Assembly (NCBI RefSeq): GCF_036637135.1
Contig: NZ_JAVWNC010000030.1
Coordinates: 1-24,449 of the forward strand
Direction: 5' to 3'
Source: Anaerorhabdus sp036637135
GTDB lineage: Bacteria > Bacillota_I > Bacilli_A > Erysipelotrichales > Erysipelotrichaceae
Length of the DNA: 24,449 bases
Shown: in pieces, positions 8,792 through 16,352 of the stretch
How positions within the stretch are numbered: the first letter of the stretch is position 1
Layout: each line of letters opens with the position of its first letter
Program-made: the position numbers and the translations under genes
The notes under the pieces: generated by a model
Told to the model about the DNA's origin: nothing
Seen by the model: only the letters and a program-made list of their open reading frames with translations
Database searches by the model: none

Positions 8792-8816
8792 GCTTGGTGA
8801 ATGCCAAGCTTTTTAT
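8792..8816. terminator. Intrinsic terminator after the AEC carrier gene
   Basis: GCTTGG (8792-8797) pairs with CCAAGC (8804-8809) around a 6-nt loop, followed by TTTTTAT. A preceding A6 run makes it potentially bidirectional. It lies 18 bases after the stop. Confidence 0.75.
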
Positions 8817-8847
8817 TTACTGGTATAGTTTTAAAGGACAAAAAATA

Positions 8848-8865
8848 TAATTCTCCATAGAATTA
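8848..8865. promoter_or_regulatory. Perfect palindrome, candidate operator
   Basis: TAATTCT-CCAT-AGAATTA is a 7-bp inverted repeat overlapping a TATAAT (8846-8851) upstream of the PRD regulator gene. There is no matching -35 box. It could be an operator at an activator-dependent promoter or a small RNA hairpin; the sequence alone does not decide. Confidence 0.35.
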
Positions 8866-8884
8866 GGCGTTATTCAACATTTTT

Positions 8885-8927
8885 ATAAACTTCGTGACCA
8901 GTTGGTAACATCGAAGTTTATTTTTTT
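8885..8927 (+). terminator. Second hairpin with T-run, terminator or attenuator
   Basis: ATAAACTTCG (8885-8894) pairs perfectly with CGAAGTTTAT (8912-8921). An inner ACC/GGT pair stacks in the 17-nt loop, and the 3' arm runs into seven T residues. A strong terminator already follows the AEC gene 70 bases earlier, so this one may be a backup or a leader attenuator for the sugar operon. I see no match to the ribonucleic antiterminator target known for LicT/BglG proteins. Confidence 0.55.
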
Positions 8928-8952
8928 CCAAAAAAGCAGTAGAAAATCAAAT

Positions 8953-8981
8953 TTGGTGTGAAAATTAGATTCAAGTAGAAT
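8953..8981 (+). promoter_or_regulatory. Candidate promoter of the PRD-PTS sugar operon
   Basis: TTGGTG (8953-8958) and TAGAAT (8976-8981) are separated by 17 bp. The -10 is a 5/6 match and the -35 is weak (3/6), as expected for an activated promoter. The transcript would start about 12 bases before the ATG, just ahead of AGGAGG. Confidence 0.4.
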
Positions 8982-8999
8982 TTAAATTAGGAGGAAGCT

Positions 9000-11075
9000 A
9001 TGAACATTCGAACAAAGAAAATAATCATTTCAATATTGGATAATCCAGAAATAACAGTTACTAAACTTGCATATGAATTCAATGTTTCTGAACGAAGCAT
9101 AAGAAATGACATTCAAGAGTTAAACAACTTTCTTTGTGAACAAAAGATGGAAGAAATCATAATTCATCAAAATAAGTATTTGTCAGTCAATGCAATTAAC
9201 TTAAATGAATGCCTGAAATTAATAAATGATAGTGGCTTCTATGACTACAAATTATCCAAAGAAGAAAGAATATATATCATCATAGAGTTGTTGTTAAGTG
9301 TTGATGGTTATCTAACGATTTCTGAATTAGCTGATAGGCTATATATAAGTGTCTCAACGGTTAATGCAGATTTAAAATCATTATCAGAATTTGCAAAAAA
9401 ACACAACGTTAAATATACATCAGAACAGTATAAGGGTATAAAACTTGAAGGTGATGAATATTCTAAGAGGATGTTACTTCTCGATATGATATGTTCTGAT
9501 TCGTCGATATTTAGTATTGGACTTAGTAGAACATTCAACGAAAGTTTGAAGGATAAAGGGATTGATAGAGTAAATCAAGTTATGTCGTATTTTGAGTCAA
9601 GTAGCAAAATCATGATGACAGATAGTTCTTACAAAAGAATTAATTCATATTTATATATTATGATGCATCGAATTCGTGAGGGCTATCAAATAGAAGATGT
9701 AGATGCGAATGTTGATGAAATCTATAGAATTAATGGAAACAAACTATGTCAATTAATTGATCAAGAGTTTTCTCTGAATTTACCAGCGGAAGAAATAAAT
9801 GGTGTCGCGAATATTCTAAGTAATCTTAAATATTTAAAAACGAATAAAGTAAGCAATGATATTATTCGAATTCAGTTTTATGTAAATCGTTTAATAGAAG
9901 AGTTAAAAAAAGCTTTACACCTTGATCTATCGACGGACTATTTATTCTTTATTCGCCTATGCCTACATGTTGAATATATGACTCGAAAAAAAATACAGCA
10001 TGTAATAGATGAAAGAATACTTAAAGAAGTATGTAATGAAAATAAGCAAATAGTAAAGGCTATAAATGATTCGATGCATATTCTAGAAGAATTATTGAAT
10101 AGAAGTGTAAAAGATATTGAAAAAGAATATATAATCCTACATGTTTGTGCTGCAATTGAACGAAAAAAAATAAAAGAGTCTGGGCTTAAGGTTGTTTTAA
10201 TTAGTGATGTTGGTATTGCATCCAGTCAATTGTTACTAGAAAAAATTAAGAATAACTTCGATTTCTCAATTATTGATATATTACCAGTTCATGCATTAGA
10301 AAAATTCAACTTAAATGGTGTTGATTTAATACTGTCAACAGTCAAAATGAAAAATCAAAAAATAACTATTCCTTGGGTGAAAATCAATTTGAATTTTACA
10401 GATGATGATTATTCCAAAATTACACAATCAGTAAATGGAATAAAGTCACAAAGAGTTCTTGGTGAGAAAGATAAAAAGGAAGAAGAAAATCTTGTTTCAG
10501 AAATAACTGAAATATTAAGAGAGTATAACTTGAAGGAAGAGCGAGAAATTGTCGAGAGAGTTAAGAAGGTAGTAAAGAAGAAAATACAAAATGATGATGT
10601 CAATGAAAATCCAGAAATAACAGAGAAGAAAAAACTTTCGGAGTTACTGACTGTCGAAATGATTAACTTTGATATTGATGCGAATAGTTGGCAAGAAAGC
10701 ATTACTAAATCAGCTGATCTTCTTTTGGGGAAAGGGTATATCGAAGAAAGATATATTCAAGCGATGATTAATAAAATCGAATGCAATGGGCCTTATATGG
10801 TTTTGGCAAAAGGATTTGCTGTCCCACATGCAGGTGTAGATGATGGAGGTAAGAAGACAGGATTTAGTTTGATTAAACTTAAAAAAGCAGTTGATTATCA
10901 CTCTCCGTTAGGGGATGTACAGTTTATTTGTTGCTTATCTGTAACGGATATGACAGCACATCTCAGGGCATTCTTTAGTTTAGTTAACTTGTTACAAAAT
11001 AAAGAATTTTATTCAAAGATGATTGAAAGTGAAACACCGCAAATCTTACATAAATTAATTGAAGAATATGAATAG
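9000..11075 (+). CDS. PRD-containing transcriptional activator with EIIB-like and EIIA domains (MtlR/LicR type)
   Basis: 691 residues. Domain order: HTH (~5-50), second HTH (~88-155), PRD1 (~175-290, H223), PRD2 (~295-400, H323 and H381), EIIB-Gat-like domain (~395-475), a charged Lys/Glu-rich linker (~480-540) and a fructose/mannitol-type EIIA domain (~545-690) with H610 in VPHAGVDDG. The family binds DNA and is switched by PTS-dependent phosphorylation of these histidines, reporting substrate supply and HPr state. The EIIB-like loop reads ISDVGIASSQLL, so serine S402 stands where a phosphorylatable cysteine is usual. In PRD1 I see only one clear regulatory histidine. It starts at an ATG after AGGAGG and is first gene of the operon, 13 bases before the EIIA gene, so it is probably autoregulated. 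Confidence 0.9.
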   Translation: MNIRTKKIIISILDNPEITVTKLAYEFNVSERSIRNDIQELNNFLCEQKMEEIIIHQNKYLSVNAINLNECLKLINDSGFYDYKLSKEERIYIIIELLLSVDGYLTISELADRLYISVSTVNADLKSLSEFAKKHNVKYTSEQYKGIKLEGDEYSKRMLLLDMICSDSSIFSIGLSRTFNESLKDKGIDRVNQVMSYFESSSKIMMTDSSYKRINSYLYIMMHRIREGYQIEDVDANVDEIYRINGNKLCQLIDQEFSLNLPAEEINGVANILSNLKYLKTNKVSNDIIRIQFYVNRLIEELKKALHLDLSTDYLFFIRLCLHVEYMTRKKIQHVIDERILKEVCNENKQIVKAINDSMHILEELLNRSVKDIEKEYIILHVCAAIERKKIKESGLKVVLISDVGIASSQLLLEKIKNNFDFSIIDILPVHALEKFNLNGVDLILSTVKMKNQKITIPWVKINLNFTDDDYSKITQSVNGIKSQRVLGEKDKKEEENLVSEITEILREYNLKEEREIVERVKKVVKKKIQNDDVNENPEITEKKKLSELLTVEMINFDIDANSWQESITKSADLLLGKGYIEERYIQAMINKIECNGPYMVLAKGFAVPHAGVDDGGKKTGFSLIKLKKAVDYHSPLGDVQFICCLSVTDMTAHLRAFFSLVNLLQNKEFYSKMIESETPQILHKLIEEYE

Positions 11076-11088
11076 GAGAAGATAAGAA

Positions 11089-11565
11089 ATGGGAATATTA
11101 TGCGACTCAATAAATGAGGATTTAGTGATTCTTGATGTAGATGTTGAAGATAAAAAAGATGTGCTGGGAATCTTGGCAACTAAAATGCTAGAGATGAATA
11201 TTGTCAAAGATACATATTTACAAGGGGTTCTAAATAGAGAACAAGTATATCCGACAGGATTATTATTAGGTGACTTCAATGTTGCGATACCACATACCGA
11301 CAGTTCGCATGTAAATAAAAATGCAATTGCAATTGCGAAACTAAAGAAACCAGTGAAATTTAAATATATGGCAGATCCAAAGATGGATGTAGAAGTAAGT
11401 TTGATTTTTATGTTAGCGATAAGTGATCCTAAAAATCAAGTACCAGTTTTGTCACTTTTAATGAATATATTATCTAATCAAGATAATGTTTCAGCTCTTG
11501 CGAATGCAAGAAATAAAGATGAGTTTTTGCAAATACTAAAAGAAAAGGAGGTAGAGTGCAAATGA
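11089..11565 (+). CDS. PTS EIIA component, fructose/mannitol/galactitol type (GatA-like)
   Basis: 158 residues, the usual size for a single EIIA of this family. The phosphorylated histidine is H69 in VAIPHTD. The region DFNVAIPHTDSSHV matches the active-site loop, and PVKFKYMADP followed by DVEVSLIFMLAISDP is the typical later core. It accepts phosphate from HPr and passes it to the EIIB encoded next. It follows the PRD regulator gene by 13 bases with an AGGAGA ribosome binding site, and its TGA overlaps the EIIB start as ATGA. It differs clearly from the EIIA domain fused to the regulator, so the operon encodes two EIIA modules. Confidence 0.9.
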   Translation: MGILCDSINEDLVILDVDVEDKKDVLGILATKMLEMNIVKDTYLQGVLNREQVYPTGLLLGDFNVAIPHTDSSHVNKNAIAIAKLKKPVKFKYMADPKMDVEVSLIFMLAISDPKNQVPVLSLLMNILSNQDNVSALANARNKDEFLQILKEKEVECK

Positions 11566-11837
11566 AAAAAGTTGTAGTAGCATGTGGATCAGGAGTTGCA
11601 ACATCGCAAACTGTTGCATCTAAAGTTGAATCAATGCTAGAAAATGAAGGTATTAATTGTCATGTAGAAGCTGTTGATATTAAATCTTTAGACAATATTA
11701 TTGATTCGATTGACGTTTACATCACAATTGTACCAGGATCAAAATCATATGATGTTCCGACTGTGAATGGAATTGCGTTCCTAACAGGAATGGGAATCGA
11801 TGAAGAATTCGAGAAATTGAAAAACTTACTAAAGTAA
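11562..11837 (+). CDS. PTS EIIB component, galactitol type (GatB-like)
   Basis: 91 residues. The phosphocysteine is C8 in the N-terminal loop VVVACGSGVATSQTVA, the standard EIIB-Gat signature. I chose the ATG at 11562, which overlaps the EIIA stop (ATGA) and lies 10 bases after GGAGG; a GTG at 11556 would be only 4 bases from the ribosome binding site. It takes phosphate from EIIA and transfers it to the sugar bound by EIIC. Good spacing to the EIIC gene (18 bases, with its own AAGGAGG). Confidence 0.92.
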   Translation: MKKVVVACGSGVATSQTVASKVESMLENEGINCHVEAVDIKSLDNIIDSIDVYITIVPGSKSYDVPTVNGIAFLTGMGIDEEFEKLKNLLK

Positions 11838-11855
11838 GAATAAGGAGGATAGAAA

Positions 11856-13199
11856 ATGTTTAATGATATTTTGCAATACATTTTAGGATTAGGGGCAGCT
11901 ATATTCTTGCCTGTAATCATGATAATTATAGGGTTGATCGTAAAATTAAAATTAAAGAAAGCAATCATCGCAGGGTTGACACTTGGGGTAGCATTTACTG
12001 GTATGTCAGTCATCCTGGATTTCATGTTTGGTGCTATTTCACCAGTAGCAACACAATTTGTACAAAATACTGGTATAGCGTTGAATGTAATTGATGTTGG
12101 TTGGTCGCCAATGGCTGCAATTGCATGGGCATGGCCATATGCGCTACTTGTTTTCCCACTTCAAATTATTATTAATTTAGTTCTACTTGGATTTAAATGG
12201 ACGAATGTACTGAATGTTGATTTGTGGAATGTATGGGGAAAAATCTTTACAGCTACGATGGTAAGTGCATTTACAAATAATGTTTATTTAGGTTTCCTTG
12301 CGGCTGCTATTCAAGTTGTTCTTGAATTAGTGGTAGGTGGTGCAAGTCAAAAACAAATTCAAAAAGAAACAGGTATTCCAGGTGTTACTTGTACCCACTA
12401 TATGCTGCTTCAAGCTTTATGGATGAATCCTATTAATAAGTTAATGGATAAGATTCCGGGTTTAAATTCAAAGAGTTTTGAAACTGATAAGATTAAAGAA
12501 AAATTAGGTATCTTCTCTGAAAATAGTGTAATGGGATTTATCGTAGGATTACTACTTTCGTTGCTTGCAGGGAATTCAATTGGAGCATCACTACAAGTTG
12601 CGATGAAAGTTGCGACAGCATTAGTTTTATTCCCAATGGTAGCTAAACTATTTATGCAAGCATTAGCACCAATTGCAGATGCTGCAGGAACATTTATGAA
12701 GAGTAAATTCAAAGACAGAGAAATTTATATTGGACTTGACTGGCCATTCATGGCAGGACGTTCAGAAATTTGGATCGTTTCTATTATTCTTGTACCAGTT
12801 GAATTGGCATTAGCATTCTTAATGGCAAAATTTGGGTTTGCAAATGTATTGCCATTAGCTGGAATCATCAACATTATTGTTGCTGTTCCTGCGTTAGTTG
12901 TAACAAATGGTAACTTAGTAAGAATGTTCATATTAGGTGTTATCTTTACCCCAATATATTTATTTGTATCATCTGCATTTGCTCCAGCTGCAACAGCTTT
13001 AGCACAAGCAGTAGGAACAATTACAATTCCTGCTGGACAAATGATTACATATTTTGGTGTAGAAGCTCCATTGTTTAGATATTTTATTTCAACAGGGTTA
13101 TCAGGAAATATCATCGGTATTGTTGGTTTATTGATTATGGCAGGATTATTAATTTACTATATTAAGACAATGAAGAAAAAAGACAGTGAAACTGAATAA
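11856..13199 (+). CDS. PTS EIIC component, galactitol type (GatC-like)
   Basis: 447 residues, close to the roughly 450 of E. coli GatC. Multiple hydrophobic segments cover most of the chain. Family landmarks are the N-terminal LGLGAAIFLPVIMIIIGLIV helix, the WSPMAAIAWAWPYALL segment, the amphipathic GIPGVTCTHYMLLQALWMNP region and DRNIYIGLDWP-like DREIYIGLDWP with the GRSEIW following. This is the membrane channel that imports and phosphorylates the sugar with EIIB. Gat-type EIICs serve galactitol, D-arabitol and other polyols or pentoses, so the family does not settle the substrate. It starts after AAGGAGG and ends 11 bases before the aldolase gene. Confidence 0.92.
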   Translation: MFNDILQYILGLGAAIFLPVIMIIIGLIVKLKLKKAIIAGLTLGVAFTGMSVILDFMFGAISPVATQFVQNTGIALNVIDVGWSPMAAIAWAWPYALLVFPLQIIINLVLLGFKWTNVLNVDLWNVWGKIFTATMVSAFTNNVYLGFLAAAIQVVLELVVGGASQKQIQKETGIPGVTCTHYMLLQALWMNPINKLMDKIPGLNSKSFETDKIKEKLGIFSENSVMGFIVGLLLSLLAGNSIGASLQVAMKVATALVLFPMVAKLFMQALAPIADAAGTFMKSKFKDREIYIGLDWPFMAGRSEIWIVSIILVPVELALAFLMAKFGFANVLPLAGIINIIVAVPALVVTNGNLVRMFILGVIFTPIYLFVSSAFAPAATALAQAVGTITIPAGQMITYFGVEAPLFRYFISTGLSGNIIGIVGLLIMAGLLIYYIKTMKKKDSETE

Positions 13200-13210
13200 A
13201 GGGAGGGTTT

Positions 13211-13861
13211 ATGTTAGAAAAAATTAAAGAGGAAGTATTGAAAGTTGCATTAGAGGCGCAACGAATTGGTTTATGTAAACACAAATCAGGTAACTTCAGT
13301 ATAAGAGATAAGGAAACTGGATATGTATGTATTACTCCATCTGGAGTAGATAGAGAATGTTTAAAAATTAGTGACATTAGTGTTTTAGATCAAGATTTAA
13401 AACTGATTGAAGGATTAAAACCATCAAGTGAAGCGTTAATGCATATCGAAGTTTATAAAGCATGTCCAGATGCTTTTGGAATTGCGCATACACATTCAAA
13501 AATGGGAACATCATTCGCGGTATTGAATAAACCGATTCCTGCAGTTATATATGAAATTGCTGGATTCAGATTAGCTGATGGGAAAATACCAGTAGCTCCT
13601 TATGGAAGACCTGGAACAATTGATCTTGCTAAGCGTGTTGCTGAAACAGCTGTAAGCTCAGACATGTTATTGATGGAAAAACACGGTGTTATTGCTTTAG
13701 GTCCAACTCTACAAGATGCATTCTTAAGTGCTCAATATATTGAAGAAGTTGCAGAAATTTATTTTAATACACTAGTAATTAATCAAGGGAAAGAACCAGA
13801 AGTATTTACAAAACAAGAATTAGAAAGCTGGAAATACCCAGAAGTTTTTACGGAGAAATAA
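13211..13861 (+). CDS. Class II aldolase/adducin family sugar-phosphate aldolase (FucA/AraD-like)
   Basis: 216 residues, standard for the family. Zinc ligands H93 and H95 sit in GIAHTHSKMG and H158 in LMEKHGVIALG. The catalytic glutamate is E74 in KPSSEALMHIEVY, and the phosphate-binding TPSGVD loop is at residues 42-47. Members include L-fuculose-1-phosphate aldolase and L-ribulose-5-phosphate 4-epimerase. The acid E74 and the retro-aldol fold favour cleavage, but an epimerase cannot be excluded. It follows EIIC by 11 bases (GGGAGG site) and is two bases before dhaK. Next to DhaK and DhaL, the simplest role is to split a PTS-made ketose phosphate into a triose and an aldehyde. The exact substrate is unknown. 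Confidence 0.87.
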   Translation: MLEKIKEEVLKVALEAQRIGLCKHKSGNFSIRDKETGYVCITPSGVDRECLKISDISVLDQDLKLIEGLKPSSEALMHIEVYKACPDAFGIAHTHSKMGTSFAVLNKPIPAVIYEIAGFRLADGKIPVAPYGRPGTIDLAKRVAETAVSSDMLLMEKHGVIALGPTLQDAFLSAQYIEEVAEIYFNTLVINQGKEPEVFTKQELESWKYPEVFTEK

Positions 13862-13862
13862 A

Positions 13863-14870
13863 ATGAAGAAAATTTTGAATAGCCCTCAAGATTTTGTTAG
13901 AGAAACAGTTGAAGGTATTTGCTTAGCCTATCCAAAACAAGTAAAGATGCTAAATGATGACTTTAGAATGTTAGTACATGCTGATAATACCAAGAAACAA
14001 AATAAAGTGGGAATTATAACAGCAGGAGGAAGTGGTCATTTACCAGTGTTCCTCGGTTATGTGGGTCAAGGACTTTTAGACGGTTGTGCGATTGGTGATG
14101 TATTTGCATCACCTTCGTCTTCCAAGATGACAGACCTAATTCGTGCTTGCGATTTTGGACAAGGTGTACTTTGCTTATATGGTAATTATGGTGGCGATAA
14201 AATGAATTTCGCTATGGCTACTGAAGAAGCTGAATTCGATGACATTAAAACAGCATCAGTTTTAGTTTCAGATGATATTGCTTCATCAGACGAATATGAA
14301 AAAAGACGTGGTGTTGCAGGGATGGTGTATGCATTTAAAATTGCAGGTGCAGCAGCGGATTTGGGATATAGTTTAGAAGAAGTAGCAGAAATAACTACAA
14401 AGGCTTTAAGAAATATAAGAACCATGGGTGTAGCACTGTCACCATGTATTGTACCTACTGTTGGTGCACCTACATTTTCAGTTGAAGATGGAAAAATGGA
14501 GATTGGGATGGGCATTCATGGGGAAGCAGGAATTGAAATTGCAGATATTATGAAAGCAGATGATATCGCAGATTTGATGTTCAAGAAAATAAACTCAGAA
14601 CTTAATTTAGAATCTGGTGATACAGTTTCGATAATGGTGAATGGATTGGGTGCAACACCTCAAGAAGAATTATTCATTTTATATCGCAAAATAAATACAA
14701 TCTGCAAAGAAAAGAATATTAATTGTATTTATCCCCATATTGGAGAATATGCAACTTCAATGGAAATGGCAGGTTGTTCAATTACAGTCTTTAAATTGAA
14801 TGAAGAATTTATGAAATTACTAGAAGCTCCTGCAATATCTCCGTTCTATACAAACAATAATATGAATTAA
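13863..14870 (+). CDS. dhaK: Dihydroxyacetone kinase subunit DhaK
   Basis: 335 residues, typical for a free-standing DhaK. Active-site elements: GGSGHLP with H59 (equivalent of E. coli H56), YGNYGGDKMNF with D112 (equivalent of D109), and H219 in GMGIHGEAG, the histidine that binds the ketone covalently as a hemiaminal (H218 in E. coli). The subunit binds dihydroxyacetone; DhaL carries the nucleotide. Relatives also use erythrulose, so the substrate may be another short ketose. It starts one base after the aldolase stop with GGAG upstream. A 13-bp hairpin separates it from dhaL. No DhaM gene follows, so the phosphate donor (ATP or a distant DhaM) is open. Confidence 0.93.
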   Translation: MKKILNSPQDFVRETVEGICLAYPKQVKMLNDDFRMLVHADNTKKQNKVGIITAGGSGHLPVFLGYVGQGLLDGCAIGDVFASPSSSKMTDLIRACDFGQGVLCLYGNYGGDKMNFAMATEEAEFDDIKTASVLVSDDIASSDEYEKRRGVAGMVYAFKIAGAAADLGYSLEEVAEITTKALRNIRTMGVALSPCIVPTVGAPTFSVEDGKMEIGMGIHGEAGIEIADIMKADDIADLMFKKINSELNLESGDTVSIMVNGLGATPQEELFILYRKINTICKEKNINCIYPHIGEYATSMEMAGCSITVFKLNEEFMKLLEAPAISPFYTNNNMN

Positions 14871-14872
14871 AT

Positions 14873-14902
14873 AATCGAGGTTTGTGAAAACAAACCTTGA
14901 TT
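14873..14902 (+). promoter_or_regulatory. Intra-operon RNA hairpin with GAAA tetraloop
   Basis: A 13-bp stem (14873-14885 with 14890-14902, one G-U wobble) is closed by a GAAA tetraloop. There is no T-run, so it is not an intrinsic terminator. It fills the gap between the dhaK stop and the dhaL ribosome binding site. Likely roles are mRNA processing, 3'-end stabilisation or setting the dhaK:dhaL ratio. Confidence 0.75.
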
Positions 14903-14922
14903 CATAATTGAGAGGAAAACAT

Positions 14923-15528
14923 ATGAAAACAAAAGACTGCGTTGCATATTTTAAAAAAATTCATGAAGAGATTCATTTGAACTCAGCGAAATTAGTTGAA
15001 CTTGATCAAGCGTTTGGTGATGGAGACTTAGGGATATCGATGGATCAAGGATTTCTAGCAATCTACCAATTTTCTCAAATTTGTGATGAAGAAGATTTCG
15101 GAAAATATTTCTTACAAGTTTCAAAAGTATTTAATGAATCCGCACCATCATCTTTGGGAACAATTATTTCATTTGGTTTTATGGGTATGGCAAAGAGTAT
15201 GAAGGGTATAACGGATGCTAAACTAAGTGATTTTCAAATTGCATTAAAAAAGGGACTTGAGAATATCAAAGAGAAAACAAATTCGAAGGTTGGAGATAAA
15301 ACAATTATTGATTCTTTGGAACCTGCAATTGATGCATTTGCGGACGCGAATGATAAGGTTGATGCTCTCAACAATGCTTTTATTGCATCAGAAAAAGGAA
15401 TGACGAATACGAGTGATTTAATTGCTGTCCATGGTAGGGCATCTTATCATAAGGAAAAAACATTGGGCCACATCGATGGTGGAGCATATGTTTCTTATGT
15501 AATATTTAAGGCGCTATGTAATGATTAA
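14923..15528 (+). CDS. dhaL: Dihydroxyacetone kinase subunit DhaL
   Basis: 201 residues. The Mg/ADP-binding aspartates D28, D33 and D35 lie in LDQAFGDGDLGISM. The family's C-terminal motif is GRASYHKEKTLGHIDGGA. DhaL is the all-helical, nucleotide-binding partner of DhaK: in PEP-dependent systems it keeps ADP as a cofactor rephosphorylated by DhaM, while ATP-dependent enzymes use it as a normal nucleotide site. Start: ATG 14923, six bases after AGAGGA; the TTG at 14908 lacks a ribosome binding site. Its end overlaps the HAD gene by 8 bases, so the phosphatase is translationally coupled to it. Confidence 0.93.
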   Translation: MKTKDCVAYFKKIHEEIHLNSAKLVELDQAFGDGDLGISMDQGFLAIYQFSQICDEEDFGKYFLQVSKVFNESAPSSLGTIISFGFMGMAKSMKGITDAKLSDFQIALKKGLENIKEKTNSKVGDKTIIDSLEPAIDAFADANDKVDALNNAFIASEKGMTNTSDLIAVHGRASYHKEKTLGHIDGGAYVSYVIFKALCND

Positions 15529-16336
15529 ACTTGTTGTAACTGACTTAGATGGAACTTTATTAAATAATCAAAGAGAGTTGAGTAATGTAAATGAAAATAC
15601 AATAAGAAAACTCTTACAAGAGAACATTACGATATGCTTTGCAACAGGTAGACCTTTACAAGGTATCACTAAATTCATAGATGCTTGCGAATTAACAAAT
15701 TTCGATAGTTACTCAATTACGAATACAGGAGCAAGTGTATATAGCAATAAAAAATTTCAATTGTTATCTTCCAATTATTTGAATGAGAAAGAATATAATA
15801 CAATTTTAAATCACATCAAAGAAAATGATATCCAATTAGCGGGATATAGTGATTTTGACTTGTATAGTTTTTCTGAGAAAATTAATTCTGCTTTAATACA
15901 TGATTCAAAGATATTAAGTATGCCAATAACTACTACAACTTTTGCAAGTATTAAAAATCCTGTATGTCGTCTAAATATTATGGGGGACAAAAAAGAAATC
16001 GATCAAGCAATTGAATGCTTACCCCAAGATATATTTGATAATTACTATACTGTTAGAAATGAAACATTCAGTTTTGAATTGTTAAATAAGAATTCAGGAA
16101 AAGGCAATGCAATAAAATATTTAATGAATTATTTGGGCTTGAAGAAAGAAGAAGTCTTAGTAGTTGGAGATAATTTCAATGATGTGGATATGCTAGTTGA
16201 AGCAGGTATTAGTGTAGCAATGGGACAGTCACATCCAGATATAAAAAAAGTTTGTACCTATATTACAGATACAAACGAAAATGATGGATTTACTAAAGCA
16301 ATTGAAGATATAATATTTAACTCTCCTCGTAAATAA
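15521..16336 (+). CDS. Cof-type HAD-IIB sugar-phosphate phosphatase
   Basis: 271 residues, usual for the Cof subfamily. HAD motif I is TDLDGTLL with nucleophile D8 and acid/base D10; motif II is CFATGRP; a lysine in KNSGKGNAIKYL serves as motif III; motif IV is GDNFNDVDM with D217 and D221. The middle region (~85-185) is the C2B cap that selects the substrate. It overlaps dhaL by 8 bases and ends the operon; a terminator overlaps its stop codon. In this setting it may remove toxic or stalled sugar phosphates made by the PTS and aldolase. That role is inferred, as Cof enzymes are promiscuous. Confidence 0.9.
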   Translation: MIKLVVTDLDGTLLNNQRELSNVNENTIRKLLQENITICFATGRPLQGITKFIDACELTNFDSYSITNTGASVYSNKKFQLLSSNYLNEKEYNTILNHIKENDIQLAGYSDFDLYSFSEKINSALIHDSKILSMPITTTTFASIKNPVCRLNIMGDKKEIDQAIECLPQDIFDNYYTVRNETFSFELLNKNSGKGNAIKYLMNYLGLKKEEVLVVGDNFNDVDMLVEAGISVAMGQSHPDIKKVCTYITDTNENDGFTKAIEDIIFNSPRK

Positions 16337-16352
16337 TTTACGGGGATTTTAT
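16324..16352. terminator. Terminator overlapping the HAD stop codon
   Basis: TCCTCGTAAA (16324-16333) pairs with TTTACGGGGA (16337-16346), with one T-G wobble. The 3-nt loop is the TAA stop codon itself. TTTTATTTTA follows. It ends the sugar operon and lies immediately beyond the 3' end of the minus-strand acyltransferase gene. Confidence 0.8.

Noticed and set aside
8895..8911. CRE (CcpA) site or ribonucleic antiterminator sequence in the sugar operon leader
   Set aside because: TGACCAGTTGGTAACA looks faintly cre-like but lacks the central CG and correct spacing; no match to the LicT/BglG RNA target.
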